Below, piece after piece: positions 1-5,373 of a DNA stretch of 5,373 nucleotides. Below the pieces are notes generated by a model. The model was not told where the DNA came from and ran no database searches. It was given only the letters and a program-made list of their open reading frames with translations. Made by a program: the position numbers and the translations under genes. The stretch's first letter is position 1. Each line of letters opens with the position of its first letter. The stretch comes from Bacteroidales bacterium (lineage in GTDB: Bacteria; Bacteroidota; Bacteroidia; Bacteroidales; PUMT01), in assembly GCA_007132365.1 (NCBI GenBank), contig SLOS01000023.1, forward strand, positions 1-5,373, given 5' to 3'.

Positions 1-110
1 AGGCTTTTTTTACCCTGGAACATCAGATTGTTCACGAAGCGCGTAACCTCAATATCGGTATATTTAGGGTCCGGCAGCAGGATTCTTTTTTTTGGCTTTG
101 ACTTTCTCAT
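1..110 (-). CDS. rpsG: 30S ribosomal protein S7, N-terminal part (cut by window edge)
   Basis: S7 is a primary-binding protein of the small subunit that nucleates assembly of the 3' (head) domain of 16S rRNA and sits near the E and P sites. Only the first 36 codons plus two bases are visible; the gene continues beyond the left edge. The start is the ATG at 108-110. The translation begins MRKSKPKKRILLPDP and goes on to a segment ending RFVNNLMFQGKKS. This matches the S7 N-terminus, with its basic tail, the LPDP motif and the FVN-LM-GKK helix. It lies 29 bases after rpsL in the same direction, the standard str order rpsL-rpsG, so fusA would be expected next, outside the window. The rpsL-rpsG spacer is too short to hold the long intercistronic S7-binding structure used for autoregulation in E. 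coli, so that control is probably absent here (inference). Confidence 0.95.
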   Translation of the reverse strand, partial: MRKSKPKKRILLPDPKYTDIEVTRFVNNLMFQGKKS

Positions 111-139
111 TTAATTATATGCTTCTGCTTTGTTTGACT

Positions 140-520
140 CTATTTTTTGACCTTAGGCCTTTTTGTTCCGTATTTTGAGCGTCTCTGTGTACGTCCCTCT
201 ACCCCTGATGTATCAAGGGCTCCACGAATAAGGTGGTATCTTACGCCCGGAAGGTCCTTCACCCTGCCACCCCTTATAAGCACAATGGAGTGTTCCTGTA
301 AATTATGGCCTTCACCTGGAATATAGGTGTTCACTTCCTTCCCATTGGTTAATCTTACCCTTGCCACTTTCCTCATTGCCGAATTGGGCTTCTTTGGTGT
401 TGTGGTGTAAACGCGAACACATACACCTCTTCTTTGCGGACAAGCGTCCAGCGCAGGAGCCTTTTTCTTTTCGGTAAGCGTGGTCCTTCCTTTTCTTACT
501 AACTGCTGAATTGTAGGCAT
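140..520 (-). CDS. rpsL: 30S ribosomal protein S12
   Basis: S12 lies at the decoding centre of the small subunit and helps set tRNA-selection accuracy. The 126-residue product is full length for the family. Visible hallmarks are the N-terminal MPTIQQLVRKGR, the TPKKPNSAMRK loop (residues 41-51), GGEGHNLQEH-like IPGEGHNLQEH (67-77), and GGRVKDLPGVRYH (84-96), followed by a basic C-terminus. Lys43 and Lys88, classic sites of streptomycin-resistance substitutions, are both the wild-type lysine, so the sequence predicts a streptomycin-sensitive S12. Asp89 in the KDLPG loop is the residue methylthiolated by RimO in other bacteria. The gene ends with TAG at 140-142. It is the first gene of the str operon, with rpsG following. 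No Shine-Dalgarno sequence is apparent before the ATG, as is common in Bacteroidota. Confidence 0.98.
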   Translation of the reverse strand: MPTIQQLVRKGRTTLTEKKKAPALDACPQRRGVCVRVYTTTPKKPNSAMRKVARVRLTNGKEVNTYIPGEGHNLQEHSIVLIRGGRVKDLPGVRYHLIRGALDTSGVEGRTQRRSKYGTKRPKVKK

Positions 521-565
521 AAAGATCAGTTCAAATGATTATCAACATTTTATTAAACGGGTGTG

Positions 566-595
566 CAAAGGTATACTTTTTTTTACAAAAACAAT
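566..595 (-). promoter_or_regulatory. Candidate Bacteroidota-type promoter of the rpsL-rpsG (str) operon
   Basis: Read on the minus strand, 573-566 is TACCTTTG, a full match to the Bacteroidota -7 consensus TAnnTTTG, followed by C. About 18 bases upstream (595-592) is ATTG, a one-mismatch match to the -33 TTTG box; the strand between is A/T-rich. Transcription would start near 560, leaving a leader of roughly 40 bases before rpsL. The -7 box is clear and the -33 box is weak. Confidence 0.5.
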
Positions 596-915
596 AATTA
601 TTTATTAATATTTCCCCTTATCAGTCCCTGTTTACAAGCCGAATGGCCTTATAAAATGCCGTTTCAAAATCTTTAAAAATTTGAGTTCACCCCCCGAAAT
701 ATAAAATTCATCCTGCGGGTGATCATATAATATTTATATATACAATAAAAATTCCCGGTCTTCCTTGAAATTGCAACTGGAATGACCCTGTATAACAGAA
801 ACTGTTTAAGGGGGTATAAAATTCAATTGCCGGAGGGCTGCAAAGTTAAAAAAAAACTCAACATCGTCAACAGAATTGCAAAAAAAAATAAGCCAGTGCA
901 AATCACACACGTTTC

Positions 916-946
916 ATTGAATCTTAATGAAAAATTATTACTTTTG
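916..946 (+). promoter_or_regulatory. Candidate promoter of the EF-G2 gene
   Basis: TACTTTTG at 939-946 matches the Bacteroidota -7 consensus TAnnTTTG in full. ATTG at 916-919 is one mismatch from the -33 TTTG box, with a 19-base spacer, close to the usual spacing. The predicted start near 953-955 would give a leader of almost 90 bases. Such short motifs can occur by chance in AT-rich DNA, so confidence is moderate to low. In B. thetaiotaomicron the EF-G2 gene is activated under carbon starvation by a CRP-like regulator, but I could not find a convincing CRP-like palindrome here. Confidence 0.35.
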
Positions 947-1032
947 AAGCCAATCAGAAATTATGCTGTGATTTATCATTATATATCAACACATTACCAT
1001 AATTTCCGGAATTTATTAATTTTTAACCCAAC

Positions 1033-1036
1033 AGGA
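1033..1036 (+). promoter_or_regulatory. Possible ribosome binding site of the EF-G2 gene
   Basis: AGGA lies five bases before the ATG at 1042-1044. It is a short Shine-Dalgarno-like match that supports this start; the N-terminus it gives leads directly into the first beta strand and P-loop of the GTPase domain. Confidence 0.35.
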
Positions 1037-1041
1037 ACGAA

Positions 1042-3198
1042 ATGAGAACTTACCAGACGGACCAGATAAAAAACATATTGGTTTGCGGCAATCCCAAATC
1101 AGGAAAAACCACACTGGTTGAAGCCATGCTTTTTGAAGGTGGAATAATAGAAAGGAGAGGCTCGGTAGAGAGCAAAAACACTGTCTCTGACTATAATGAG
1201 ATAGAGCATGAAAATGAGAACTCGGTTTTTGCAACAGTGCTCTACACCGAATTTGCCGACAAGAAAATAAATATTATTGACACCCCGGGGCTTGATGACT
1301 TCAGCGGCGGACTGATTACAGCCCTCAGACCGGCAGATTCAGCCCTGATGCTTATAAACGGACAACATGGAGTGGAAATTGGCACTGAGATCCAGGGCAG
1401 GCATCTGGAATCGCACAATAAACCGGCAATCCTGGCTGTAAACCAACTCGACCATGACAAGGCAAATTTTGAAAAGGTAATTGAGTCACTTAAGCAGAGT
1501 TACGGGAGTAAAGCGGTGATTGTCCAGTACCCGGTCAACCCGGGTGAAAGCTTCAACTCCATTGTTGACGTTTTGAAGATGAAGATGTACAAATATACGG
1601 CTGACGGTGGCAAACCTGAAATACTTGATATCCCAGCCGATCAGTCATCCAGGGCTGAAGAATTGCGAAATGAGCTTATTGAAGCGGCAGCAGAAAATGA
1701 TGAAAGCCTGATGGAAACTTTTTTTGACAAGGGTACACTTGATGAAGAAGAGATGTTAAAGGGTATTAAGCTGGGGATAAATACAAGGAATACGTTCCCG
1801 GTCCTATGCATATCATCCAGGAAAAACATTGGAGTAGGAAGGTTACTGGAATTCATTACCAATGCCGCACCCGGGCCTCATGAAGCTGTTCCTGTCGTAG
1901 CCCTGGATGGTTCAGAAATAAAATGCGACAGCAAAGCACCAACTTCAGTATTTGTTTTTAAAACCAGCCTTGAGCAGCACATTGGTGAAATCAATTTTTT
2001 TAAAGTCATATCAGGGGAAGTTACTGAAAGCATGGACCTGGTAAATTCCAATTCCGGATCCAAAGAGAGGTTTTCGCAGCTTCTTGTCACGGCAGGGAAG
2101 AACCGCACAAAGGTCAGTAAACTGGTTGCCGGTGATATAGGGGCAACTGTAAAATTAAAGAGCACCAAAGCAAATCAGACGCTCACATTACCCGGAAAAT
2201 CTCTTGAATTTGAGCCCATAGTTTACCCTGAGCCCAAATTCCGCACCGCTATTAAGGCAAAGAGCGAATCGGACGATGAGAAACTGGGCGAAGCCCTTGC
2301 AAGAATGCATGATGAAGACCCCACAATCGTAATAGAATACTCAAAGGAATTAAAACAGATAATAGTGCATGGCCAGGGTGAATATCACCTGAATATTTTG
2401 AAATGGCACCTTGACAATATCTATAAAATTGAAACCGATTTCATTGCCCCGAAAATCCCTTACCGGGAAACTATTACAAAATTAGCGCAGGCCACTTATC
2501 GCCACAAGAAACAATCGGGTGGGGCCGGACAGTTCGGAGAGGTACATATGGTAATTGAACCATACGCTGAAGGAATGCCTGATCCAGTAAAATATAAAAT
2601 AAACGGGAAAGAGATCAATGTGTCGGTACGCGGGAAAGAAGAGCACAAGCTGCCCTGGGGAGGCATGCTGGTATATTTCAACTGTATCGTAGGGGGATCA
2701 ATCGATACAAGGTTCATGCCCGCCATACTGAAAGGCATTATGGAAAAAATGGAGGAGGGGCCACTCACCGGATCCTATGCACGGGATATAAGGGTAGCCG
2801 TTTATGATGGTAAGATGCATCCGGTCGATTCCAACGAAATATCTTTCAGACTGGCCGGAAGGAATGCATTCAGGGAGGCTTTCAAAAATGCAGGCCCCCG
2901 TATCCTGGAGCCTATCTACGATGTCGAGGTACTGGTACCTTCCGAGAGGATGGGCGATGTAATGAGCGACCTCCAGAGCCGCCGTGCCATGATAGAGGGA
3001 ATGACAAGTGAAAAGGGTTTTGAAAAGATCAAGGCCAAGGTTCCCCTGGCTGAAATGTCAAAGTATTCAACTGCTCTCAGTTCCCTTACCAACGGCAGGG
3101 CCACATACACGATGAAGATGGGCAAATATGAAGCAGTGCCGGGAGATCTTCAGGAAAAACTGCTTAAAGCCTACGAAGAGGAGCAGGAAGAGGAATAG
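1042..3198 (+). CDS. fusA2: EF-G2-type elongation factor G paralogue, predicted GTPase-deficient
   Basis: A 718-residue translation factor with the full five-domain EF-G layout: G domain about 1-276, domain II about 285-385, III about 393-470, IV about 474-625, V about 626-705, then an acidic tail ending EEEQEEE. In the G domain the P-loop is GNPKSGKT (16-23) and the G4 box is NQLD (134-137). G3 is DTPGLDDF (80-87), with Leu84 where EF-G has the catalytic His. Switch I is EHENENSVFAT (55-65), lacking the RGIT motif. Domain IV keeps the ribosome-contacting SGGAGQFG (492-499) and DGKMH with His593 at the tip. It also has about 29 extra residues near 512-541 compared with E. coli EF-G. Known family: EF-G2 of Bacteroides thetaiotaomicron promotes translocation without GTP hydrolysis and aids survival under carbon starvation; mycobacterial EF-G2 also lacks ribosome-dependent GTPase activity. 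By homology this is a cytosolic, ribosome-binding starvation translocase. It is transcribed divergently from the str operon and ends with TAG. It is not TetM-like or LepA-like, since both keep the catalytic His. Confidence 0.93.
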   Translation: MRTYQTDQIKNILVCGNPKSGKTTLVEAMLFEGGIIERRGSVESKNTVSDYNEIEHENENSVFATVLYTEFADKKINIIDTPGLDDFSGGLITALRPADSALMLINGQHGVEIGTEIQGRHLESHNKPAILAVNQLDHDKANFEKVIESLKQSYGSKAVIVQYPVNPGESFNSIVDVLKMKMYKYTADGGKPEILDIPADQSSRAEELRNELIEAAAENDESLMETFFDKGTLDEEEMLKGIKLGINTRNTFPVLCISSRKNIGVGRLLEFITNAAPGPHEAVPVVALDGSEIKCDSKAPTSVFVFKTSLEQHIGEINFFKVISGEVTESMDLVNSNSGSKERFSQLLVTAGKNRTKVSKLVAGDIGATVKLKSTKANQTLTLPGKSLEFEPIVYPEPKFRTAIKAKSESDDEKLGEALARMHDEDPTIVIEYSKELKQIIVHGQGEYHLNILKWHLDNIYKIETDFIAPKIPYRETITKLAQATYRHKKQSGGAGQFGEVHMVIEPYAEGMPDPVKYKINGKEINVSVRGKEEHKLPWGGMLVYFNCIVGGSIDTRFMPAILKGIMEKMEEGPLTGSYARDIRVAVYDGKMHPVDSNEISFRLAGRNAFREAFKNAGPRILEPIYDVEVLVPSERMGDVMSDLQSRRAMIEGMTSEKGFEKIKAKVPLAEMSKYSTALSSLTNGRATYTMKMGKYEAVPGDLQEKLLKAYEEEQEEE

Positions 3199-3216
3199 GT
3201 ATAGAATGATCTAAGG

Positions 3217-3230
3217 TCCCCTTTCGGGGA
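3217..3230. other. Small perfect hairpin after the EF-G2 gene
   Basis: TCCCC at 3217-3221 pairs with GGGGA at 3226-3230 around a four-base loop. No T-run follows on the plus strand, so on its own it is not an intrinsic terminator. It could stabilise the 3' end of the transcript or act with the stronger terminator just downstream. It could also be chance. Confidence 0.25.
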
Positions 3231-3249
3231 ATAAAACGGCATAACGATC

Positions 3250-3283
3250 AAAAGGCTGTCCTTCAGGGGCAGCCTTTTCTTTT
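3250..3283. terminator. Bidirectional intrinsic terminator between the convergent EF-G2 and mscS genes
   Basis: AAAAGGCTG (3250-3258) pairs perfectly with CAGCCTTTT (3270-3278). The stem extends inward by a T-G wobble and two C-G pairs, giving about 12 pairs around a five-base loop. On the plus strand the stem ends in TTTT followed by CTTTT. On the minus strand the A-run reads as TTTT at the end of the stem. It therefore fits termination of both the EF-G2 gene (stop about 50 bases before) and mscS (stop about 80 bases away on the other side). Confidence 0.8.
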
Positions 3284-3361
3284 AAAGTAGGAATCCTTAT
3301 TCCGCTTGCGAGACTGGCCAACAGCTACAAACCCCGGAGGATATCCGGTGCCGGAATCACC

Positions 3362-4432
3362 TCACTTTTTGTCCGGGTCAAGTATAACTCTTGTCCGGGG
3401 CAGGCACTGCGGGTATTCTCTCTGCAGAAATGCAAGAAGTTTCTCACGCACATATACCCTCAGGTCCCATGCAGAAGGCGAGTCGGCGGCGCTTACAAGA
3501 ACCCTGATCTCAACGGTCCTTTCAGTGGCATCGGTAACCTGTACAACCTTCACCTTGCCATCCCAGTGCCCGGCATTCTCAAGTATTTTGTCAAGTTCTT
3601 TTCTGACAGCATCTACCGGAAGGGTATAATCGGCATAGATAAAAACAGTTCCCAGTATCTCTGCAGTGGTACGGGTCCAGTTCTGAAAAGGTTTCTCTAT
3701 AAAATAGGTGGTCGGCAATACAAGCCTGCGCTTATCCCAGATGGCAACAACAACATAGGTAAGGTTTATCTCCTCTATCCTGCCCCATTCGTTTTCGACT
3801 ATTACAACGTCATCAAGCCTGATAGGCTGGCTCAGGGCGATTTGTATACCGGCAAGAATTGTCCCTATTGCCCTCTGGGCGGCAAAACCTATAATAATAC
3901 CAGCCACACCGGCAGAGGCTATAAGGCTGACGCCTATTTTCCGTATACCGTCAAACGACATCAATATCAGTGATAATGCAATGACGACAATCAGAAATAC
4001 GATAATATTCTCCAGCACCCGGAACTGTGTGTAGACTTTTCTCGCCTTCAGGTTATCCTTTTCGTCTATCTCGAACTTTCCAAGAACAAAATGCTTGACA
4101 AGGTGTACCGACTGGATCAGTATCCAGCTTATGAATATGATTACCATCACCGAGAATACAGACCCCAGCGTATCCGCATACCTGAGCTTCTGATCAAAAA
4201 ATGAAACCGGTATTACAAGGGAGAGGAACACCACAAGCAGGAACACCGGGAGCCTTATCCTCTTTCTCAGCTTGCCCAGCAATTCATTGCCTTCTTTCTT
4301 TTCCCATGAACCTATAACCCTATTCACAATAAGCAGGATCGCTATAAGAATTGCAAAGACAAGAATCGTGGATAAAATGTAGGCAACAAACAAAAATTCA
4401 CCTTCGAAAATTCCCTGAATAAAATCTCCCAT
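3362..4432 (-). CDS. MscS-family mechanosensitive ion channel
   Basis: A 356-residue inner-membrane protein of the small-conductance mechanosensitive channel family, which opens under membrane tension to release solutes during hypo-osmotic shock and assembles as a heptamer in known members. Hydrophobic helices are seen at about 12-37, 61-79, 89-113 and 140-160, then the Gly/Ala-rich pore helix at about 165-200 (GVSLIASAGVAGIIIGFAAQ, then AIGTILAGIQIAL). That makes five membrane segments, like YnaI or YbdG and more than the three of E. coli MscS. The beta domain follows at about 203-255 (QPIRLDDVVIVENEWGRIEEI, then LPTTYFIEKPFQNWTR), then the alpha/beta cage domain to the C-terminus ending DPDKK. 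At the position of the MscS kink glycine after GFAAQ there is Arg187. The ATG at 4430-4432 gives a short polar N-terminus before helix 1; no upstream in-frame start looks better. It lies 78 bases downstream of the glycosidase remnant on the same strand. I leave the symbol empty because the exact subfamily is uncertain. Confidence 0.93.
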   Translation of the reverse strand: MGDFIQGIFEGEFLFVAYILSTILVFAILIAILLIVNRVIGSWEKKEGNELLGKLRKRIRLPVFLLVVFLSLVIPVSFFDQKLRYADTLGSVFSVMVIIFISWILIQSVHLVKHFVLGKFEIDEKDNLKARKVYTQFRVLENIIVFLIVVIALSLILMSFDGIRKIGVSLIASAGVAGIIIGFAAQRAIGTILAGIQIALSQPIRLDDVVIVENEWGRIEEINLTYVVVAIWDKRRLVLPTTYFIEKPFQNWTRTTAEILGTVFIYADYTLPVDAVRKELDKILENAGHWDGKVKVVQVTDATERTVEIRVLVSAADSPSAWDLRVYVREKLLAFLQREYPQCLPRTRVILDPDKK

Positions 4433-4466
4433 AACATTATGACTTTCCGGTTCAACATCTGTGACG

Positions 4467-4474
4467 TAAAGTTA
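4467..4474 (-). promoter_or_regulatory. Weak candidate -7 promoter box for the MscS gene
   Basis: Read on the minus strand, 4474-4467 is TAACTTTA, seven of eight matches to TAnnTTTG. No TTTG sits at the expected -33 distance. If used, transcription would start near 4460, some 25-30 bases before the mscS ATG. It lies in the 78-base AT-rich gap after the glycosidase remnant, where an mscS promoter would be expected. Confidence 0.25.
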
Positions 4475-4510
4475 GGGAATTCAAATTTAAACTTATCCTC
4501 ATTTGGTTAT

Positions 4511-5373
4511 TTATGCGGGCTTTATTCGCAGGATGATGGCGATAAGATATCTCAATGCCTGCTGTGATGCATAGTTTGAATCGCCTGGCAGATGATCATG
4601 CTGGTCCGACATGCAATCGACCGGTATGACGCTCGTGTACCAGCCTCCGGTTCCGAAAAAATCACCATCAACCGCCCAGGCCTGGTACTTTCCTTCGTCC
4701 ATGCCCTCGTGATTGATCCGTATCAGCCAGTCTGAAAAGGATTTATTTGCTATGCAGTTGCCTCTTGAATTCCTGAGAAAATTTGGTGTATCGGCTCCTT
4801 TAACGCTTTCACCGGGTTGCAGGAGCAGTTCTGGTTCACCATGCCGGAAAGGCATACCTGCAGGTAAACGCCCGAAGGTCCAGGGATGTGTATTATTCAT
4901 GGTAGTCCACATACACACTTTAATACCCAGCTCATCTGCATGGTCGAGGAATTTGCTGACAAGAGGGCCGGGTTCATACCTGTCATCCGGTCCGAGGTTA
5001 TTCATCTTTTCCGTCTCCCCACCCCATGGATGTGAATCCTAAACCCAGTCAATCCCGCACTCCTTGATAAAATCGAGTGATTTCATATCACCTTTCAGTG
5101 AGTCTTCAGTATAGGTGTATTTTTCCATTTCGGAATGCCAGCCATTGGCCATGGGGACAAGCCCGAAACGCGGCGGATAAGCAAATACAGCTTCCGGCCC
5201 TTCATAAAAGGAAGCATCAAAAGGCATCGCCACACCAGCAAAAAACCCCCCTCTGGATGTCCGTCCGAACAAAGTGAGGCAAGGTTCCTCACCGGGCTCC
5301 CTGCCAAATTTAGGATACCGGTAGGGAAAGAGACGTAATCCGGATGCAGAAAATGCGGAATGGCTCAGTACCA
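4511..5373 (-). pseudogene. Remnant of a probable glycoside hydrolase (clan GH-D/GH36-like), interrupted by an amber codon
   Basis: One minus-strand frame is open from the right edge (first full codon 5371-5369) to TAA at 4511-4513, except for an in-frame TAG at 5041-5039. There are 110 sense codons before it and 175 after, so the frame is kept across the stop. Before the stop the protein reads RGGFFAGVAMPFDASFYEG, then GLVPMANGWHSEMEKY, SLDFIKECGIDWV. After it come DSHPWGGETEKMNNLG, then FLDHADELGIKVCMWTTMNN, GNCIANKSFSDWL, and WAVDGDFFGTGGWYTSVIP (VDGD at 4672-4661). The order resembles a (beta/alpha)8 glycosidase barrel: a strand ending LGIKVCMW, then a strand ending in an acidic VDGD, as with the clan GH-D nucleophile Asp. 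Family assignment is tentative. The frame ends about 50 residues after VDGD, before the region that would hold the acid/base Asp, so the barrel looks truncated at the C-terminus. The 5' end is outside the window. Signal peptide and total length cannot be judged. I infer a degrading gene. Confidence 0.65.

Larger units (their letters stand above)
521..1041. other. AT-rich divergent intergenic region between rpsL and the EF-G2 gene
   Basis: About 520 bases without a convincing gene. It is much richer in A/T than the flanking genes, with several A and T runs, notably 720-760 and 840-890. I see no tRNA, insertion sequence, CRISPR or terminator in it. It holds a good -7 box for rpsL near its left end and a candidate promoter for the EF-G2 gene near 916-946. 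A small imperfect hairpin is possible at 786-812: an inner AACAG/CTGTT stem with an AAA loop, and outer CCCT/AGGG pairs. An 87-codon plus-strand frame at 782-1045 overlaps the EF-G2 start by four bases, but its Lys/Asn/Ile/Tyr-rich product looks like translated AT-rich spacer, so I do not call it a gene. Confidence 0.6.

Noticed and set aside
521..1041. tRNA, CRISPR or insertion sequence in the intergenic region
   Set aside because: No T-loop motif, no regularly spaced repeats and no terminal inverted repeats or transposase fragments were found.
1016..1460. Minus-strand frames opposite the 5' part of the EF-G2 gene
   Set aside because: They are antisense to a clear EF-G coding sequence, and their Ser/Leu/Pro-rich products resemble no family.
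1641..3125. Several further minus-strand frames opposite the EF-G2 gene
   Set aside because: All are shadows of the conserved plus-strand coding sequence.
3320..3356. Short GC-rich palindromes around CCGGA/TCCGG downstream of mscS
   Set aside because: Five-base stems that overlap each other and have no T-run; the stronger terminator at 3250-3283 already serves this end.
3306..3973. Plus-strand frames overlapping the MscS gene
   Set aside because: The minus strand has an intact MscS protein; the plus-strand products have no recognisable domains.
5039..5041. Pyrrolysine or genome-wide TAG recoding
   Set aside because: TAG is used as the terminal codon of rpsL and the EF-G2 gene in this window, with the protein ends at the expected family lengths.
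4713..5338. Plus-strand frames and an alternative minus-strand frame over the glycosidase remnant
   Set aside because: The glycosidase frame gives recognisable enzyme-like sequence throughout; the others do not.

Overview
The window reads as chromosomal DNA of a member of the Bacteroidota, probably near the Bacteroidales. The main grounds are the Bacteroides-type EF-G2 paralogue, Bacteroidota-like S12 and S7 sequences, TAnnTTTG-type -7 promoter motifs, and weak or absent Shine-Dalgarno sequences. The genus cannot be given from this sequence.

Layout. On the minus strand at the left are the first two genes of the str ribosomal operon: rpsL (S12, complete) and rpsG (S7, first 36 codons, running off the left edge). 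A good -7 promoter box lies upstream of rpsL. A roughly 520-base AT-rich divergent intergenic region follows, with no convincing gene but with candidate promoters for both directions. On the plus strand is one large gene for an elongation factor G paralogue of the EF-G2/FusA2 type. Its GTPase domain keeps the P-loop, but the catalytic His of DTPGH is replaced by Leu, switch I is degenerate, and domain IV carries an insertion of about 29 residues. A strong bidirectional intrinsic terminator separates it from the convergent minus-strand genes.

On the right, the minus strand carries a complete MscS-family mechanosensitive channel gene. Upstream of it on the same strand is the remnant of a probable glycoside hydrolase (clan GH-D/GH36-like, tentative). 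That reading frame is interrupted by an in-frame amber codon, ends soon after the putative nucleophile motif, and runs off the right edge. TAG also ends rpsL and the EF-G2 gene, so the internal TAG is most simply a nonsense mutation and not a recoded codon.

How the genes relate. The left half concerns translation: ribosomal proteins on one side and, divergently, an elongation factor that is probably GTPase-deficient. In Bacteroides thetaiotaomicron, EF-G2 supports slow translocation without GTP hydrolysis during carbon starvation. MscS (osmotic safety valve) and the broken glycosidase have no evident functional link to these. The most interesting item is the EF-G2 gene and its placement back to back with the str operon; the rest is ordinary apart from the decaying glycosidase.
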